Position numbers and translations under genes: made by a program. Shown here piece after piece: positions 26,139 to 34,218 of a stretch of DNA of 64,000 bases (position 1 is the first letter of the stretch; every line of letters begins with the position of its first letter). This stretch comes from JAAYBF01 sp963716445 (lineage in GTDB: Bacteria; Actinomycetota; Thermoleophilia; Solirubrobacterales; Thermoleophilaceae), in the NCBI GenBank assembly GCA_963716445.1, contig OY970313.1, positions 1,860,001-1,924,000 of the forward strand, read 5' to 3'. The notes under the pieces were generated by a model that was not told where the DNA came from, made no database searches, and worked only from the letters and a program-made list of their open reading frames with translations.

Positions 26139-27629
26139 ATGCGATGGGAGGGGCTCAGCGTCGAGAACGAGGCCACCAGGCAGCTGCCGGGATACCGCGA
26201 GCCGGCCACGGTCCGAACCTTCGACGCCCCCGAGGCAATGGACATCCGCTTCTACGAGGTGCGCGCGAAGTCGGCGCTCAACCGCGTGCCGGCGGCGTCG
26301 CGGATGCCATTTCGCTGGACGGTCAATCCGTACAGGGGCTGCACACACGCCTGCACCTACTGCCTGGCCGGGGACACGCCGATCCTGATGGCCGACGGCG
26401 GCTCGAAGCCGATGGCGGAGCTGCGTCCCGGGGACCGCGTCTACGGGACGGAGCTCGTCGGAACGCGCCGCCGCTATGCCGTCACCGAGGTCCTCGACCA
26501 TTGGGCGACGCTGAAGCCGGCCCACCGCGTCACGCTGGCGGACGGATCGCACGTGGTGGCGAGCGCCGATCACCGCTTCCTCGCCAGCGCGGGCTGGAAG
26601 CAGGTCACGGGCACCGAGCCGGGCGGGACGCGGCGACGACTGAGCGCCAGCGATCAGCTGATGGGCCCGGGCCGCCAGGACCGGGACGCGTCCGGGGATC
26701 GCTCGCTCGCCGGCCAGCCGGTCGAAACCTCGGCCGGGCTGTGGATCGCCTCGATCGAGCCGCTCGGCGAGGAGCTCGTGCTCTTCGACATGACCACCGG
26801 AAGCGGCGACTTCGTCGCCGGCGGCGTCGTCAGCCACAACTGCTTCGCCCGCCCGACCCACAAGTACCTCGACCTCTCCCCCGGTCGCGACTTCGAGCGC
26901 GAGATCGTCGTCAAGGTCAACGCGCCGGAGGCGCTGAGGGCGCAGCTCTCGCGTCCCTCCTGGACGCGCGAGCACGTGGCGCTCGGCACCAACACCGACC
27001 CGTACCAGTGGGTAGAGGGCCGCTACAAGCTGATGCCCGGTATCTGGGAGGCGTTGCGCGACACCGACACCCCCTGCTCGGTGCTGACCAAGTCGCCGCT
27101 GCTGCTGAGGGACCTGCCGTTGATGCGGGAGCTCGCCGAGCGCGTCGGCTTCACCGCCAGCCTCTCGGTGCCGACGCTCGACGAGCAGGCGTGGCGAGCC
27201 ACGGAGCCGCACACCCCTCACCCGCGAGCCCGGCTCGAGGCGGTCGCCGAGCTCAACCGGGCGGGGGTGCCGACCGGGATCCTGATCGCCCCGTTGATGC
27301 CCGGCATCAACGACGACCCGGCACAGGTCGAGGAGATCCTGACGGTCGCCGCGGAGGCTGGCGCGACCAGCGTCGGCGGAGTCTGCCTGCACCTGCGCGG
27401 GGAGGTCCGAGGGATCTTCTTCGACTGGCTCGAGTCCTATCGGCCCGACCTCGTGCCCCGCTACCGCGAGCTGTACGCGCGCGGGGCGTACGCGCCGCCG
27501 GTCGAGCGCAAGCGGATCGCGGCGCTGGTGCGCGAGCTCGGGCCGGCGTGGCCGCGACGGGGCGCTTTCAGAAGGCCCAAGCCGCCACCCCGCGACGAGC
27601 CGCCGCCCGACCAACCGTCGCTCTTCTAG
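26139..27629 (+). CDS. Rv2578c-family radical SAM protein with embedded mini-intein
   Basis: 496 residues as translated; about 336 after splicing. The 4Fe-4S motif CxxxCxxC is Cys68, Cys72 and a third Cys that is interrupted by the intein (75-234). Splicing would join CTHACTY to CFARPTHKYLD. The extein continues ALGTNTDPYQWVEGRYKLMPG and GGVCLHLRGEVRG, as in the family related to spore photoproduct lyase. The ATG at 26139 is preferred because it gives the MRW start I recall for the mycobacterial homologue; the ATG at 26121 is in frame but precedes the SOS-like box. Its precise reaction is unknown; DNA-damage induction suggests repair. It overlaps the convergent wecA-like gene by 4 bp. Confidence 0.9.
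   Translation: MRWEGLSVENEATRQLPGYREPATVRTFDAPEAMDIRFYEVRAKSALNRVPAASRMPFRWTVNPYRGCTHACTYCLAGDTPILMADGGSKPMAELRPGDRVYGTELVGTRRRYAVTEVLDHWATLKPAHRVTLADGSHVVASADHRFLASAGWKQVTGTEPGGTRRRLSASDQLMGPGRQDRDASGDRSLAGQPVETSAGLWIASIEPLGEELVLFDMTTGSGDFVAGGVVSHNCFARPTHKYLDLSPGRDFEREIVVKVNAPEALRAQLSRPSWTREHVALGTNTDPYQWVEGRYKLMPGIWEALRDTDTPCSVLTKSPLLLRDLPLMRELAERVGFTASLSVPTLDEQAWRATEPHTPHPRARLEAVAELNRAGVPTGILIAPLMPGINDDPAQVEEILTVAAEAGATSVGGVCLHLRGEVRGIFFDWLESYRPDLVPRYRELYARGAYAPPVERKRIAALVRELGPAWPRRGAFRRPKPPPRDEPPPDQPSLF
26361..26840 (+). other. mini-intein (160 residues) inside the radical SAM gene
   Basis: The intein begins at Cys (CLAGDTPILMADGG, block A) and ends GGVVSHN (block G), followed by the +1 Cys of the extein. 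A block B-like GSHVVASADHRFL and block F-like LVLFDMTTGSGDFVAG are present. No homing endonuclease domain fits in 160 residues, so it is a minimal splicing-only element. It interrupts the radical SAM cysteine motif, so activity depends on splicing. Confidence 0.9.
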
Positions 27630-28795
27630 TCCCGCGCGACCGCCTCGAACTCGCCCGTCTCGAGCTCGCGCTCGATCTCGCGCTCGATCTGCGACTCGCT
27701 GAGCGCCGCCTCGCGACGCAGCTGGCGCTCACGGAAGCGACGGAACTTGAGGATCTCGAGCACCAGCACCAGATAGACGCTCGCCGCCAGCGCCAACAGC
27801 CCGAAAGCCGCCATGAGCAGCGTCCAACCGGCGTTGAAGCTGCCGTCGGCGTCGGAGTAGGGGATGAAGCGCAACGCCAGCGCGAGCGCCGCGAGGGAGA
27901 TCGTCCACGCGTAGAGGTAGAGGACCGTTCGCCGCTGCGAGAAGCCGATGTTCGCGAAGCGGTGATGGAAGTGCCAGCGATCCGCCGAGTAGACGGGACG
28001 GCGGTGCTTGATCCGCTTTGCGACGACGAAGGTGGCGTCGGCGGCGGGCACGGCGAGGATCACCAGCGGGAAGAAGAGCGCGACGACCGCCGCCGTCTTG
28101 AGCACCCCCTGGATCGCCACGCAGGCGAGCAGCAGGCCGAGCAGGTTCGAGCCGGAGTCGCCCATGAAGACCGAGGCGGGATGGAAGTTGTGGCGCAGGA
28201 AGCCGATCGACGCGCCCGCCGTCGCCGCGGCGAGGATGCCGGCGTCGATGCGGTCGAGCGACAGCGCGATCACCGCGAACGTCGCCGCCGCGATCGTGCA
28301 GACGCCGGCGGCCAGGCCGTCGACCCCGTCGGTGAAGTTGACGACGTTCATCACCGCGACGATCCCGACCAGGGTGAGCGGATAGCCCCAGTCGCCGAGG
28401 TCGAGCGGATCGACGAACGGAAGCGTGATGTTCTCGACCCTCACCTCGCAGGCGACCGGGATCAGCGCGGCGGCGAACTGGCCCAGCAGCTTGATCACCG
28501 GGTTGAGGCCGCCGGGACGGGCATCGTCGACCGCGCCGACGAGCGCTATCGCGGCGGCGCCGCAGAGGATGCCGCGCGTCTCCTGCGTGCTCGGCAGGAA
28601 GAGCGCGCCCGCGAGCAGCACGCCGGCAAGGATCGCCAGCCCGCCGAGCCTCGGCATCGGCGCCTCGTGGAGGTCGCGCTCACGCGGCGCGGCGACGGCG
28701 CCGACGCGGTGGGCCAGGCGCGCGGTGAGCGGCGTCATCAGCAGTGCGACGACAGCCGCGACGAGGAACGCCCAGAGCGCGTCGAGGTCGTTCAT
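27626..28795 (-). CDS. WecA/TagO/MraY-family phospho-sugar transferase
   Basis: A 389-residue enzyme with about ten membrane helices. It transfers a sugar-1-phosphate to undecaprenyl phosphate to start a cell-wall or surface polymer. The conserved loops are visible: APMPRLGG, GAVDDARPGGL, NVVNFTDGVDGLAAG, FMGDSGSNLLG and a C-terminal HFHHRF. The last ~50 residues are a charged cytoplasmic tail. The position between sua5/prmC and the atp operon is where actinobacteria keep a WecA/TagO homologue. It has a leaderless-type promoter (TAGGCT). Confidence 0.9.
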   Translation of the reverse strand: MNDLDALWAFLVAAVVALLMTPLTARLAHRVGAVAAPRERDLHEAPMPRLGGLAILAGVLLAGALFLPSTQETRGILCGAAAIALVGAVDDARPGGLNPVIKLLGQFAAALIPVACEVRVENITLPFVDPLDLGDWGYPLTLVGIVAVMNVVNFTDGVDGLAAGVCTIAAATFAVIALSLDRIDAGILAAATAGASIGFLRHNFHPASVFMGDSGSNLLGLLLACVAIQGVLKTAAVVALFFPLVILAVPAADATFVVAKRIKHRRPVYSADRWHFHHRFANIGFSQRRTVLYLYAWTISLAALALALRFIPYSDADGSFNAGWTLLMAAFGLLALAASVYLVLVLEILKFRRFRERQLRREAALSESQIEREIERELETGEFEAVARD

Positions 28796-28803
28796 CTCGC
28801 CGC

Positions 28804-28809
28804 AGCCTA
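28804..28809 (-). promoter_or_regulatory. -10 element of the wecA-like gene
   Basis: TAGGCT on the minus strand, 8 nt before the ATG at 28795, with no ribosome binding site. One of the recurrent TAGnCT hexamers that suggest leaderless transcription. Confidence 0.5.
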
Positions 28810-28822
28810 AAGGGCGGGGTCG

Positions 28823-29503
28823 TCAGGCTTGGGGGATCACCCAGAAGGCGATGACGGCGTACTGGAGCGCTGCGGCGGCGATCACGAGCGCGTGGAAGAC
28901 CTCGTGGTAGCCGAAGACGGTGGGAACGGGGTCGGGGCGGCGGAGGGCGTAGACGACGGCGCCGACCGTGTAGAAGAGGCCGCCGAGGGCGACCATGACG
29001 CCGGCGGCGATCCCGAGCTCCCCGAAGAGGTCGGGGGTGACGGCGATCGCGACCCAGCCGAGCAGGACGTAGATCAGCGCGGCGAGCCACTTGGGGGCGT
29101 CGATCCAGAGCAGCTTGAGGACGATCCCGCCGATCGCGCCGGCCCAGACGACCGCGAGGACCACGTCGGCCAGCGTGTCGTCGAGCACGAGCAGCGCGAA
29201 GGGCGTGTAGGTGCCGGCGATCAGCAGGAAGATCGCGGAGTGGTCGAGGCGGCGCATCCAGCGCCGGGCGGCGGTCGTCTGCCAGGTGACGCGGTGGTAC
29301 AGGGCGCTGGTGCCGAACAGCAGCGCCACGCAGACCGCATAGACGGCGGCGGCGACGGTGCCCCGGCCCGGCGGCGCCTCGATCACCAGTACGACGCCGA
29401 GCACGATCGACACGAAGAACGCCCACTGGTGGGTAACGCCGCGCAACTGCGGGCGATTGCGAATCGCCTGCTCGATGTCGAGTCGGGGCGCTGCCTGCGA
29501 CAT
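28823..29503 (-). CDS. hemolysin III family (PAQR-like) membrane protein
   Basis: A 226-residue protein with seven predicted membrane helices. The family zinc-site motifs are present: SALYHR, RRLDHSAIFLLIAGTYTP and FGYHEVFHALV. Despite the name, most members are not hemolysins and their role is unclear. The ATG start is 6 nt after a TAGCCT hexamer. It lies between sua5 and the wecA-like gene. Confidence 0.92.
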   Translation of the reverse strand: MSQAAPRLDIEQAIRNRPQLRGVTHQWAFFVSIVLGVVLVIEAPPGRGTVAAAVYAVCVALLFGTSALYHRVTWQTTAARRWMRRLDHSAIFLLIAGTYTPFALLVLDDTLADVVLAVVWAGAIGGIVLKLLWIDAPKWLAALIYVLLGWVAIAVTPDLFGELGIAAGVMVALGGLFYTVGAVVYALRRPDPVPTVFGYHEVFHALVIAAAALQYAVIAFWVIPQA

Positions 29504-29509
29504 GCCGCC

Positions 29510-29515
29510 AGGCTA
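29510..29515 (-). promoter_or_regulatory. -10 element of the hemolysin III gene
   Basis: TAGCCT on the minus strand, 6 nt before the ATG at 29503; the leader would be absent. No ribosome binding site is visible. Confidence 0.5.
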
Positions 29516-29568
29516 GAGCGTCGCGGCCGGCTTGGCCAGCCCGAGGGATCGCGCCGTACGACCCGTCG

Positions 29569-30210
29569 CTAGAGCAGGCGCGCGAGATCGGCGGCCGGCA
29601 GCGCGCCCTCGCGCACGACGTCGTAGGCCCGACCGATCTCGTAGCGGCTGAGGTCGACCACCGTCGACGCGGTTCCCGGGAGATCGCCGCCGTCGAGCCG
29701 CAGATCGACGGCGGTGCGGATCTCCCGTGGGACGTCGGCGAGGCGGCGCGGGTCCGAGCCGCCGTGCAGGTTGGCGCTCGACTGGAGGACCGGCCGCCGA
29801 ATCTCGCGCAGCGGGGCCAGCGGCCCGTCGAGCGCCGGCACGCGGATGCCGATGCGCTCCGGCGTGGCGGCGCAGGCGAGCGGGTAGCGCCGCACCGGGT
29901 TGGGGACGATCAACGTCAGCGGGCCCGGCAGCAGGCGCTCGAAGACCGCGCGCGTGAGCGGGCCTAGCTCGGGCAGAGCGGCGAGCGCCGGCTCGAGTGC
30001 GAAGAACATCACCGCGCTCGGCATGTCGAGCGGCCGTCGCTTGAGCTCGTGGAGACGGCGCACGCCCGCGTCGAACTCGGGGTCGGTGGCCAGCCCGTAG
30101 ACCGTGTCGGAGGGGAACAGGGCGACGCCCCCGTCCGCGACGACGCGCTCGAAGGCCCGGACCTCGTCGGGGCCGAGCCGCGAAGCTCCTCGATCTGCGC
30201 CGCCGATCAC
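29569..30210 (-). CDS. L-threonylcarbamoyladenylate synthase (Sua5/YrdC family)
   Basis: A 213-residue YrdC-domain protein that makes threonylcarbamoyl-AMP for the t6A37 modification of tRNA. Family features are GGVALFPSDTVYGLATDP near residues 22-39, LKRRPLDMPSAVM, LLPGPLTLIVPNP, RIGIRVPAL and SSANLHGG. It has the short YrdC-like length with no Sua5 C-terminal domain. The GTG start overlaps the prmC stop (GTGA). The prfA-prmC-sua5 order is conserved in many bacteria, all three acting on translation. Confidence 0.92.
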   Translation of the reverse strand: MIGGADRGASRLGPDEVRAFERVVADGGVALFPSDTVYGLATDPEFDAGVRRLHELKRRPLDMPSAVMFFALEPALAALPELGPLTRAVFERLLPGPLTLIVPNPVRRYPLACAATPERIGIRVPALDGPLAPLREIRRPVLQSSANLHGGSDPRRLADVPREIRTAVDLRLDGGDLPGTASTVVDLSRYEIGRAYDVVREGALPAADLARLL

Positions 30211-31016
30211 GGCGCCGCTCCGATCGTGACGCGCTCGCGACCGGCGAGGTCGCGTCTGGTCTCGGCGCGGCACAGCAGCCCTCGTACCGCCGCGGACTGG
30301 TCCGGAGCGTGCTCGAGGGCGAGGCGCAGCCCGGCGGGGGCCTCGGCGACCAGCTCGCGGATCGCGTCGAGACCGTCGTCGCCCGCCACGAGCGCATGGC
30401 GCGGCTCGTAGCGACGGATCTCGGGCTCCAGGCGACTCCACTCCCCGGTGGTCACGTAGGGCAGGTTCGTCACGACGAGGTCGTAGTCGCCGGGCGGCAG
30501 TCCCCGCGCGACGGTCGGCTCCAGGTCGAGTCCCAGCGCCGCGGCGTTCGCCCGCGCCACGTCGACGGCGTCGCGAGAGGCGTCCGAGGCGGTGACCCGG
30601 AGGTCCGGGCGCTCGTCGAGCAGCGCGAGGGCGATCGCCCCGCTGCCCGTTCCGACGTCGTGGACACGAGCGCGCGCCGGCAGCTCGAGCGCAACCTCGA
30701 CCAGTAGCTCGGTCTCCGGGCGCGGGATCAGCACGCGTCGGTCGACGGCGAGCTCGATGCGGCGAAAGCCGCGCCTGCCGAGGATGTAGGCGACCGGCTC
30801 GCGGGCGACCCGCCGGCGGATGCGCTCGCCGATCGCGCGGGCCGCCGAGGGCGGCACCTCAAGTGCCGGGTTCGACACCAGCTCCCCACGATCGACGGCG
30901 AGCGCATCGACCACCAGCAGCTCGGCGTCGAGCCGCGGCGTGTCGCAACCGGCGGCGGCGAGCGCGTCGACGGCTGCGCCGACCGCGTCGCGCGCCACCA
31001 TCGCCGCCGCCGGCAT
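30207..31016 (-). CDS. prmC: peptide chain release factor N5-glutamine methyltransferase
   Basis: A 269-residue PrmC/HemK-type enzyme that methylates the Gln of the GGQ motif in release factors. An N-terminal helical domain (~1-75) is followed by YILGRRGFRRIELAVDRRVLIPRPETELLV and SAM motif HDVGTGSGAIALAL. The substrate-binding NPPY is replaced by NLPY (context VTNLPYVTTGEW), a conservative but unusual change. The ATG overlaps the prfA stop by one base, so substrate and modifying enzyme are translationally coupled. A clean family assignment otherwise. Confidence 0.92.
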   Translation of the reverse strand: MPAAAMVARDAVGAAVDALAAAGCDTPRLDAELLVVDALAVDRGELVSNPALEVPPSAARAIGERIRRRVAREPVAYILGRRGFRRIELAVDRRVLIPRPETELLVEVALELPARARVHDVGTGSGAIALALLDERPDLRVTASDASRDAVDVARANAAALGLDLEPTVARGLPPGDYDLVVTNLPYVTTGEWSRLEPEIRRYEPRHALVAGDDGLDAIRELVAEAPAGLRLALEHAPDQSAAVRGLLCRAETRRDLAGRERVTIGAAP

Positions 31017-32074
31017 CAGCTCTCGACGAGCGAGCTGCTCTCGAGCCGCCGGCGCTTCTCCTCGGCCTCGAGCGCGGCCGTGAAGTCGTCGAGCTCGCCT
31101 CCCAGCACGCGCTGGACCTCGCCCTTGGTCAGCTTCACGCGGTGGTCGGTGATGCGGTCCTGGGGGAAGTTGTAGGTGCGGATCTTCTCCGACCGCTCGC
31201 CGGTCCCGACCTGTGAGCGGCGCGTCTCCGCCAGCTCGGCCTGCTGGGTCGCCAGCTCGCGCTCGTAGAGCCGCGCGCGCAGCACGCGCATCGCCCGCTC
31301 GCGGTTCTGCAGTTGCGACTTCTCGTCCTGCATCGAGACGACCACGCCGGTCGGCTTGTGGGTGATGCGGACGGCCGAGTCGGTGGTGTTGACCGACTGA
31401 CCGCCGGGCCCGGACGATCGATAGACGTCGATCTGCAGGTCGTTCTGGTCGACCTCGACCTCGACGTCCTCGGCCTCCGGCAGCACCGCGACGGTGGCCG
31501 TCGAAGTGTGGATACGACCCTGGGACTCGGTCTCGGGGACGCGCTGCACACGGTGGGTGCCGCCCTCGTGCTTGAAGACGCTGTAGGCGCCCTGCCCCTT
31601 GATCGCGAAGGTGTAGTCGCCGTCGGCCACGTTCATCGGCTCGGCGGTGAAGCCGAGCCGCTCGGCGTAGCGGGTGAGCATCCGGTACAGGTCGCCGGCG
31701 AACAGCCCCGCCTCCTCGCCGCCGGTCCCGCCCCTGACCTCGACGATCACGTTCTTGTCGTCGTTGGGATCCCGCTCGACCATCGCCAGCCGGATCTCCT
31801 CGTCGAGCGCCTCGAGCCGCGCCTGTGCCTGCTCGAGCATCGCCCGGATCTCGGGATCCTCTCCCCCGTCCTCCGACAGCATCTCCCGCGCCCCCCACGC
31901 GTCCGAGGCCGCCGTGCGCCATTCGCGCGCCAGCTCGGCCGCCGGCTCGAGCGCGCTGTACGCCCGTCCGACCTCGGCATAGCGCTCCCGGTCCCCGATC
32001 ACCTCGGGGTCCGACATCCGCTCCGAGAGCTCCGCGAACCGGGCCTCGATCTGCTCGACCAGCTTCTCGATCAC
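31016..32074 (-). CDS. prfA: peptide chain release factor 1
   Basis: A 352-residue class I release factor for UAA/UAG. GGTGGEEAGLFAGDLYRM, HRVQRVPETESQGRIHTS (RF1-type, with PET in the tripeptide position) and the catalytic loop SSGPGGQSVNTTDSAVR are all present. Length is standard for RF1; RF2 would be longer and carry the SPF motif instead. The GTG start is 7 nt after TACCCT, so the mRNA may be leaderless. It is first in a prfA-prmC-sua5 unit with overlapping genes. Confidence 0.97.
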   Translation of the reverse strand: MIEKLVEQIEARFAELSERMSDPEVIGDRERYAEVGRAYSALEPAAELAREWRTAASDAWGAREMLSEDGGEDPEIRAMLEQAQARLEALDEEIRLAMVERDPNDDKNVIVEVRGGTGGEEAGLFAGDLYRMLTRYAERLGFTAEPMNVADGDYTFAIKGQGAYSVFKHEGGTHRVQRVPETESQGRIHTSTATVAVLPEAEDVEVEVDQNDLQIDVYRSSGPGGQSVNTTDSAVRITHKPTGVVVSMQDEKSQLQNRERAMRVLRARLYERELATQQAELAETRRSQVGTGERSEKIRTYNFPQDRITDHRVKLTKGEVQRVLGGELDDFTAALEAEEKRRRLESSSLVES

Positions 32075-32081
32075 AGATCGA

Positions 32082-32087
32082 AGGGTA
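32082..32087 (-). promoter_or_regulatory. -10 element of the prfA-prmC-sua5 unit
   Basis: TACCCT on the minus strand, 7 nt before the GTG at 32074. This supports the GTG as a leaderless start. Confidence 0.45.
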
Positions 32088-32096
32088 CGGCGTGAG

Positions 32097-33128
32097 CTAG
32101 GCGCCGACCTCCATCACCGCGCGGTCGGCCTCGGTCACCTCGGCGGGGTTCTCGAACTGGAGGACGGCCTCGAGGGCGGCGATCGCGACGGCGAGCTGGG
32201 CGAGCTCGGGCTCACGGGTCGTCAGGCGCTGGAGCTGGAGGCCGGGCCACATCAGGATGCGGGCCCAGCGCTTGGTGCGGTTGCGGCCGAACCACTTGAT
32301 CACCTCGAAGGCGAGACCCGCCACGACGGGGATGCCGACGACGCGGGAGACGAGCAGCCACTGCCAGTCGAGCTTGCCGAGCGGGGCGAAGACGAAGATC
32401 GCGACGATCATCACGATCAGCAGGAAGCTCGTGCCGCAGCGCGGGTGGAGGCGCGAGAAGCGCTGCGCGTTCTCGGGTGTGAGGTCCAGCCCCGCCTCGT
32501 AGCAGGAGATCGTCTTGTGCTCGGCGCCGTGGTACTCGAACACGCGCTGGAGATCGCGCATCCGCGAGATCAGCCAGAGGTAGAGCAGGAAGACCGAGAT
32601 CCGCACCAGCTTCTCGATCACGACGAACGCGAGCGAGTTTGGGATGTCGTCCTTGAAGAGGTTGGTCGCGAAGGCCGGCAGCAGGAAGAACAGGCCGATC
32701 GCGAAGAGGATCGCGAAGGCGATCGTGCCGGCCCAGGCGGCGCCGCCGATCTCCTGCTCCGCGCCCTGCTCATCGGGGGGCAGCTGCGCGTTGGCCGAGA
32801 TGCCGAGCGCCCGGAATCCGATCTTCAGCGACTCGCCAAGCGCCACGACGCCGCGAATCACCGGCAGCCGCGCCCAGCGGTGGGCCTTCGCGAACGACAC
32901 CAGCGGCTCGGTCACCACCTCGATCTCGCCCTTCGCGCCCTCGGTCGGATTGAGCTCGCCCGCCTCGAGCTGCTGCGTGGTCGGCTTGCGAACCGCGACC
33001 GCCCAGGTCGAGACGCCGCGCATCATCACGCCCTCGAGCACCGCCTGGCCACCGACCGGGAGGTCGCGGGGAGCCTCGAGCTTGCCGTTGGATCCGTTGA
33101 CGGTCAGCTGCCGTGGCTCAGCGGTCAC
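32097..33128 (-). CDS. DUF1385 (YqhQ-like) membrane protein
   Basis: A 343-residue protein with the DUF1385 signatures VGGQAVLEGVMMRG, EYHGAEHKTISCYE and FSRLHPRCGTSFLL, plus four to five membrane helices from ~140 to ~280. The molecular role of the family is not established. It is usually next to prfA and rpmE in Gram-positive genomes, as here. The GTG start overlaps the stop of the upstream secreted-protein gene (GTGA). Confidence 0.9.
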   Translation of the reverse strand: MTAEPRQLTVNGSNGKLEAPRDLPVGGQAVLEGVMMRGVSTWAVAVRKPTTQQLEAGELNPTEGAKGEIEVVTEPLVSFAKAHRWARLPVIRGVVALGESLKIGFRALGISANAQLPPDEQGAEQEIGGAAWAGTIAFAILFAIGLFFLLPAFATNLFKDDIPNSLAFVVIEKLVRISVFLLYLWLISRMRDLQRVFEYHGAEHKTISCYEAGLDLTPENAQRFSRLHPRCGTSFLLIVMIVAIFVFAPLGKLDWQWLLVSRVVGIPVVAGLAFEVIKWFGRNRTKRWARILMWPGLQLQRLTTREPELAQLAVAIAALEAVLQFENPAEVTEADRAVMEVGA

Positions 33129-33937
33129 CCGAAGGATCGTAACGGCGCACGCAAGGCGGCCTGCCCGGGCCAGCCGGGCGGAGGACAGGCGAAGCGCCGA
33201 GAGTTGTCGGCCTCGGTGACCTCGCGCACCGTGTCGTCGGGGTCGACTTCCAGCTTGACCGACCCCGTGCAGACCGGGCCCACGAAGCGCACCCGCCGCG
33301 TCTGGCGACTGCGCAGCGAGCCGATCGACCGCACATCGACCTCCGCTCCGTCGACCCGCATCCGAACCTCCACTCCGCGGGCGACGGCCATGCCCGTGTT
33401 GCGCACCTGGACGAGATAGCGGAACGTGTCGGGTGTCGGTCCAGGCCTCAACGTCAGTCCGCCGCGCGGATGCAGGTTCGGCAGGCGTCCGGGCTGGTGG
33501 CAGGCCTTCGAGCGCTTCACCGCTTCCGCCAGCCGGTTGCCCTGCGCGTCTTGCCACTCGAAGGTCACGTGCACCCGATAGGCGGTCCCCTTCCGCAGCG
33601 CGTCGATCCTCTGGCGGTAGGCGAACCGACCGACGCCGGGCAGCGACGCGTGCCACACCCCCAGCCCCGGCGCGGACACCGCACGCCAGACGCCGCGGCC
33701 GATCCGCTCGCCGAGTTGGAAGCGCATGCGCATGCCCTCTCCCTCCGGCAGCTGGACCATCGATCCGCGAAAGACCGCCGAGCGGCTGCTCGGCGTCTTC
33801 CCGCTCGAGCAGTCGAGCAGCTTGACCGCCGGCTTCCCGGGGACGGGCTCGGTGGCGGCCTCAGCGGCGCCGCTCGACACGCAGGTGGAGGCGATCAGCG
33901 CCATCGTCACGACAGCGATCGGCGTGCGGCTGCTCAT
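33125..33937 (-). CDS. secreted CARDB-domain-like protein
   Basis: A 270-residue protein with a signal peptide (residues ~1-28, cleavage near GAAEA). The N-terminal part contains one pair of Cys in the extracellular region. About 155-255 is a beta-sandwich like CARDB (PNLHPRGGLTLRPGP, VQVRNTGMAVARGVEVRMRV, EVDPDDTVREVTEADNSR). The function is unknown; an extracellular adhesion or binding role fits the domain. It lies between rpmE and DUF1385 and overlaps the latter by 4 bp. Confidence 0.7.
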   Translation of the reverse strand: MSSRTPIAVVTMALIASTCVSSGAAEAATEPVPGKPAVKLLDCSSGKTPSSRSAVFRGSMVQLPEGEGMRMRFQLGERIGRGVWRAVSAPGLGVWHASLPGVGRFAYRQRIDALRKGTAYRVHVTFEWQDAQGNRLAEAVKRSKACHQPGRLPNLHPRGGLTLRPGPTPDTFRYLVQVRNTGMAVARGVEVRMRVDGAEVDVRSIGSLRSRQTRRVRFVGPVCTGSVKLEVDPDDTVREVTEADNSRRFACPPPGWPGQAALRAPLRSFG

Positions 33938-33985
33938 GGGCTCAGGAACAGCCGGGCGGCCGGCGAGTTGCGGTCGCCCGCGGCG

Positions 33986-34201
33986 TCAGCTGGCGCCGGC
34001 GCGGTGCCGCGCCTGGCGGCGACGGAAGCGCTCGACGCGTCCGCCGGTGTCGATCAGCTTCTGCTTGCCCGTGTAGAACGGATGGCAGTTCGAGCAGACC
34101 TCGACGTGCAGATCCGGCTTCGTCGAGCGAGTCGTGAACTCGTTGCCGCAGCTGCAACGGACGTGTGCCTCTACGTAGTCGGGGTGAATGTCTGTCTTCA
34201 T
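33986..34201 (-). CDS. rpmE: 50S ribosomal protein L31 (zinc-binding type)
   Basis: A 71-residue L31. MKTDIHPDYVEAHVRCSCGN starts the protein, and the four zinc ligands are in CxC (CSCG) and CxxC (CSNC) pairs, so this is the zinc-containing form rather than the zinc-free paralogue. HPFYTGKQKLIDTGGRVERF is conserved. Start ATG at 34201, 14 bp after the gpsA stop, with a TAGACT hexamer overlapping that stop. The open frame runs on upstream inside gpsA, which is not coding in that frame. Confidence 0.96.
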   Translation of the reverse strand: MKTDIHPDYVEAHVRCSCGNEFTTRSTKPDLHVEVCSNCHPFYTGKQKLIDTGGRVERFRRRQARHRAGAS

Positions 34202-34212
34202 CGCGACCAGCC

Positions 34213-34218
34213 AGTCTA
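34213..34218 (-). promoter_or_regulatory. -10 element of rpmE overlapping the gpsA stop codon
   Basis: TAGACT on the minus strand; its first three bases are the TAG stop of gpsA. It lies 11 nt before the rpmE ATG, giving a leader of only a few bases. Confidence 0.45.

Noticed and set aside
25943..26245. Extending the GGDEF/HD-GYP protein to a start at 26245
   Set aside because: The extra 101 residues would overlap the radical SAM gene and its promoter, and have no membrane or domain character.
26111..28810. An 899-codon plus-strand frame spanning the radical SAM gene and wecA-like gene
   Set aside because: Wrong frame for the intein/radical SAM protein and antisense to the membrane transferase; composition is low-complexity Arg/Gly/Ala.
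31016..32074. PET instead of PAT in release factor 1 as an anomaly
   Set aside because: The RF1 tripeptide varies at its middle position among bacteria, so this is within normal range.
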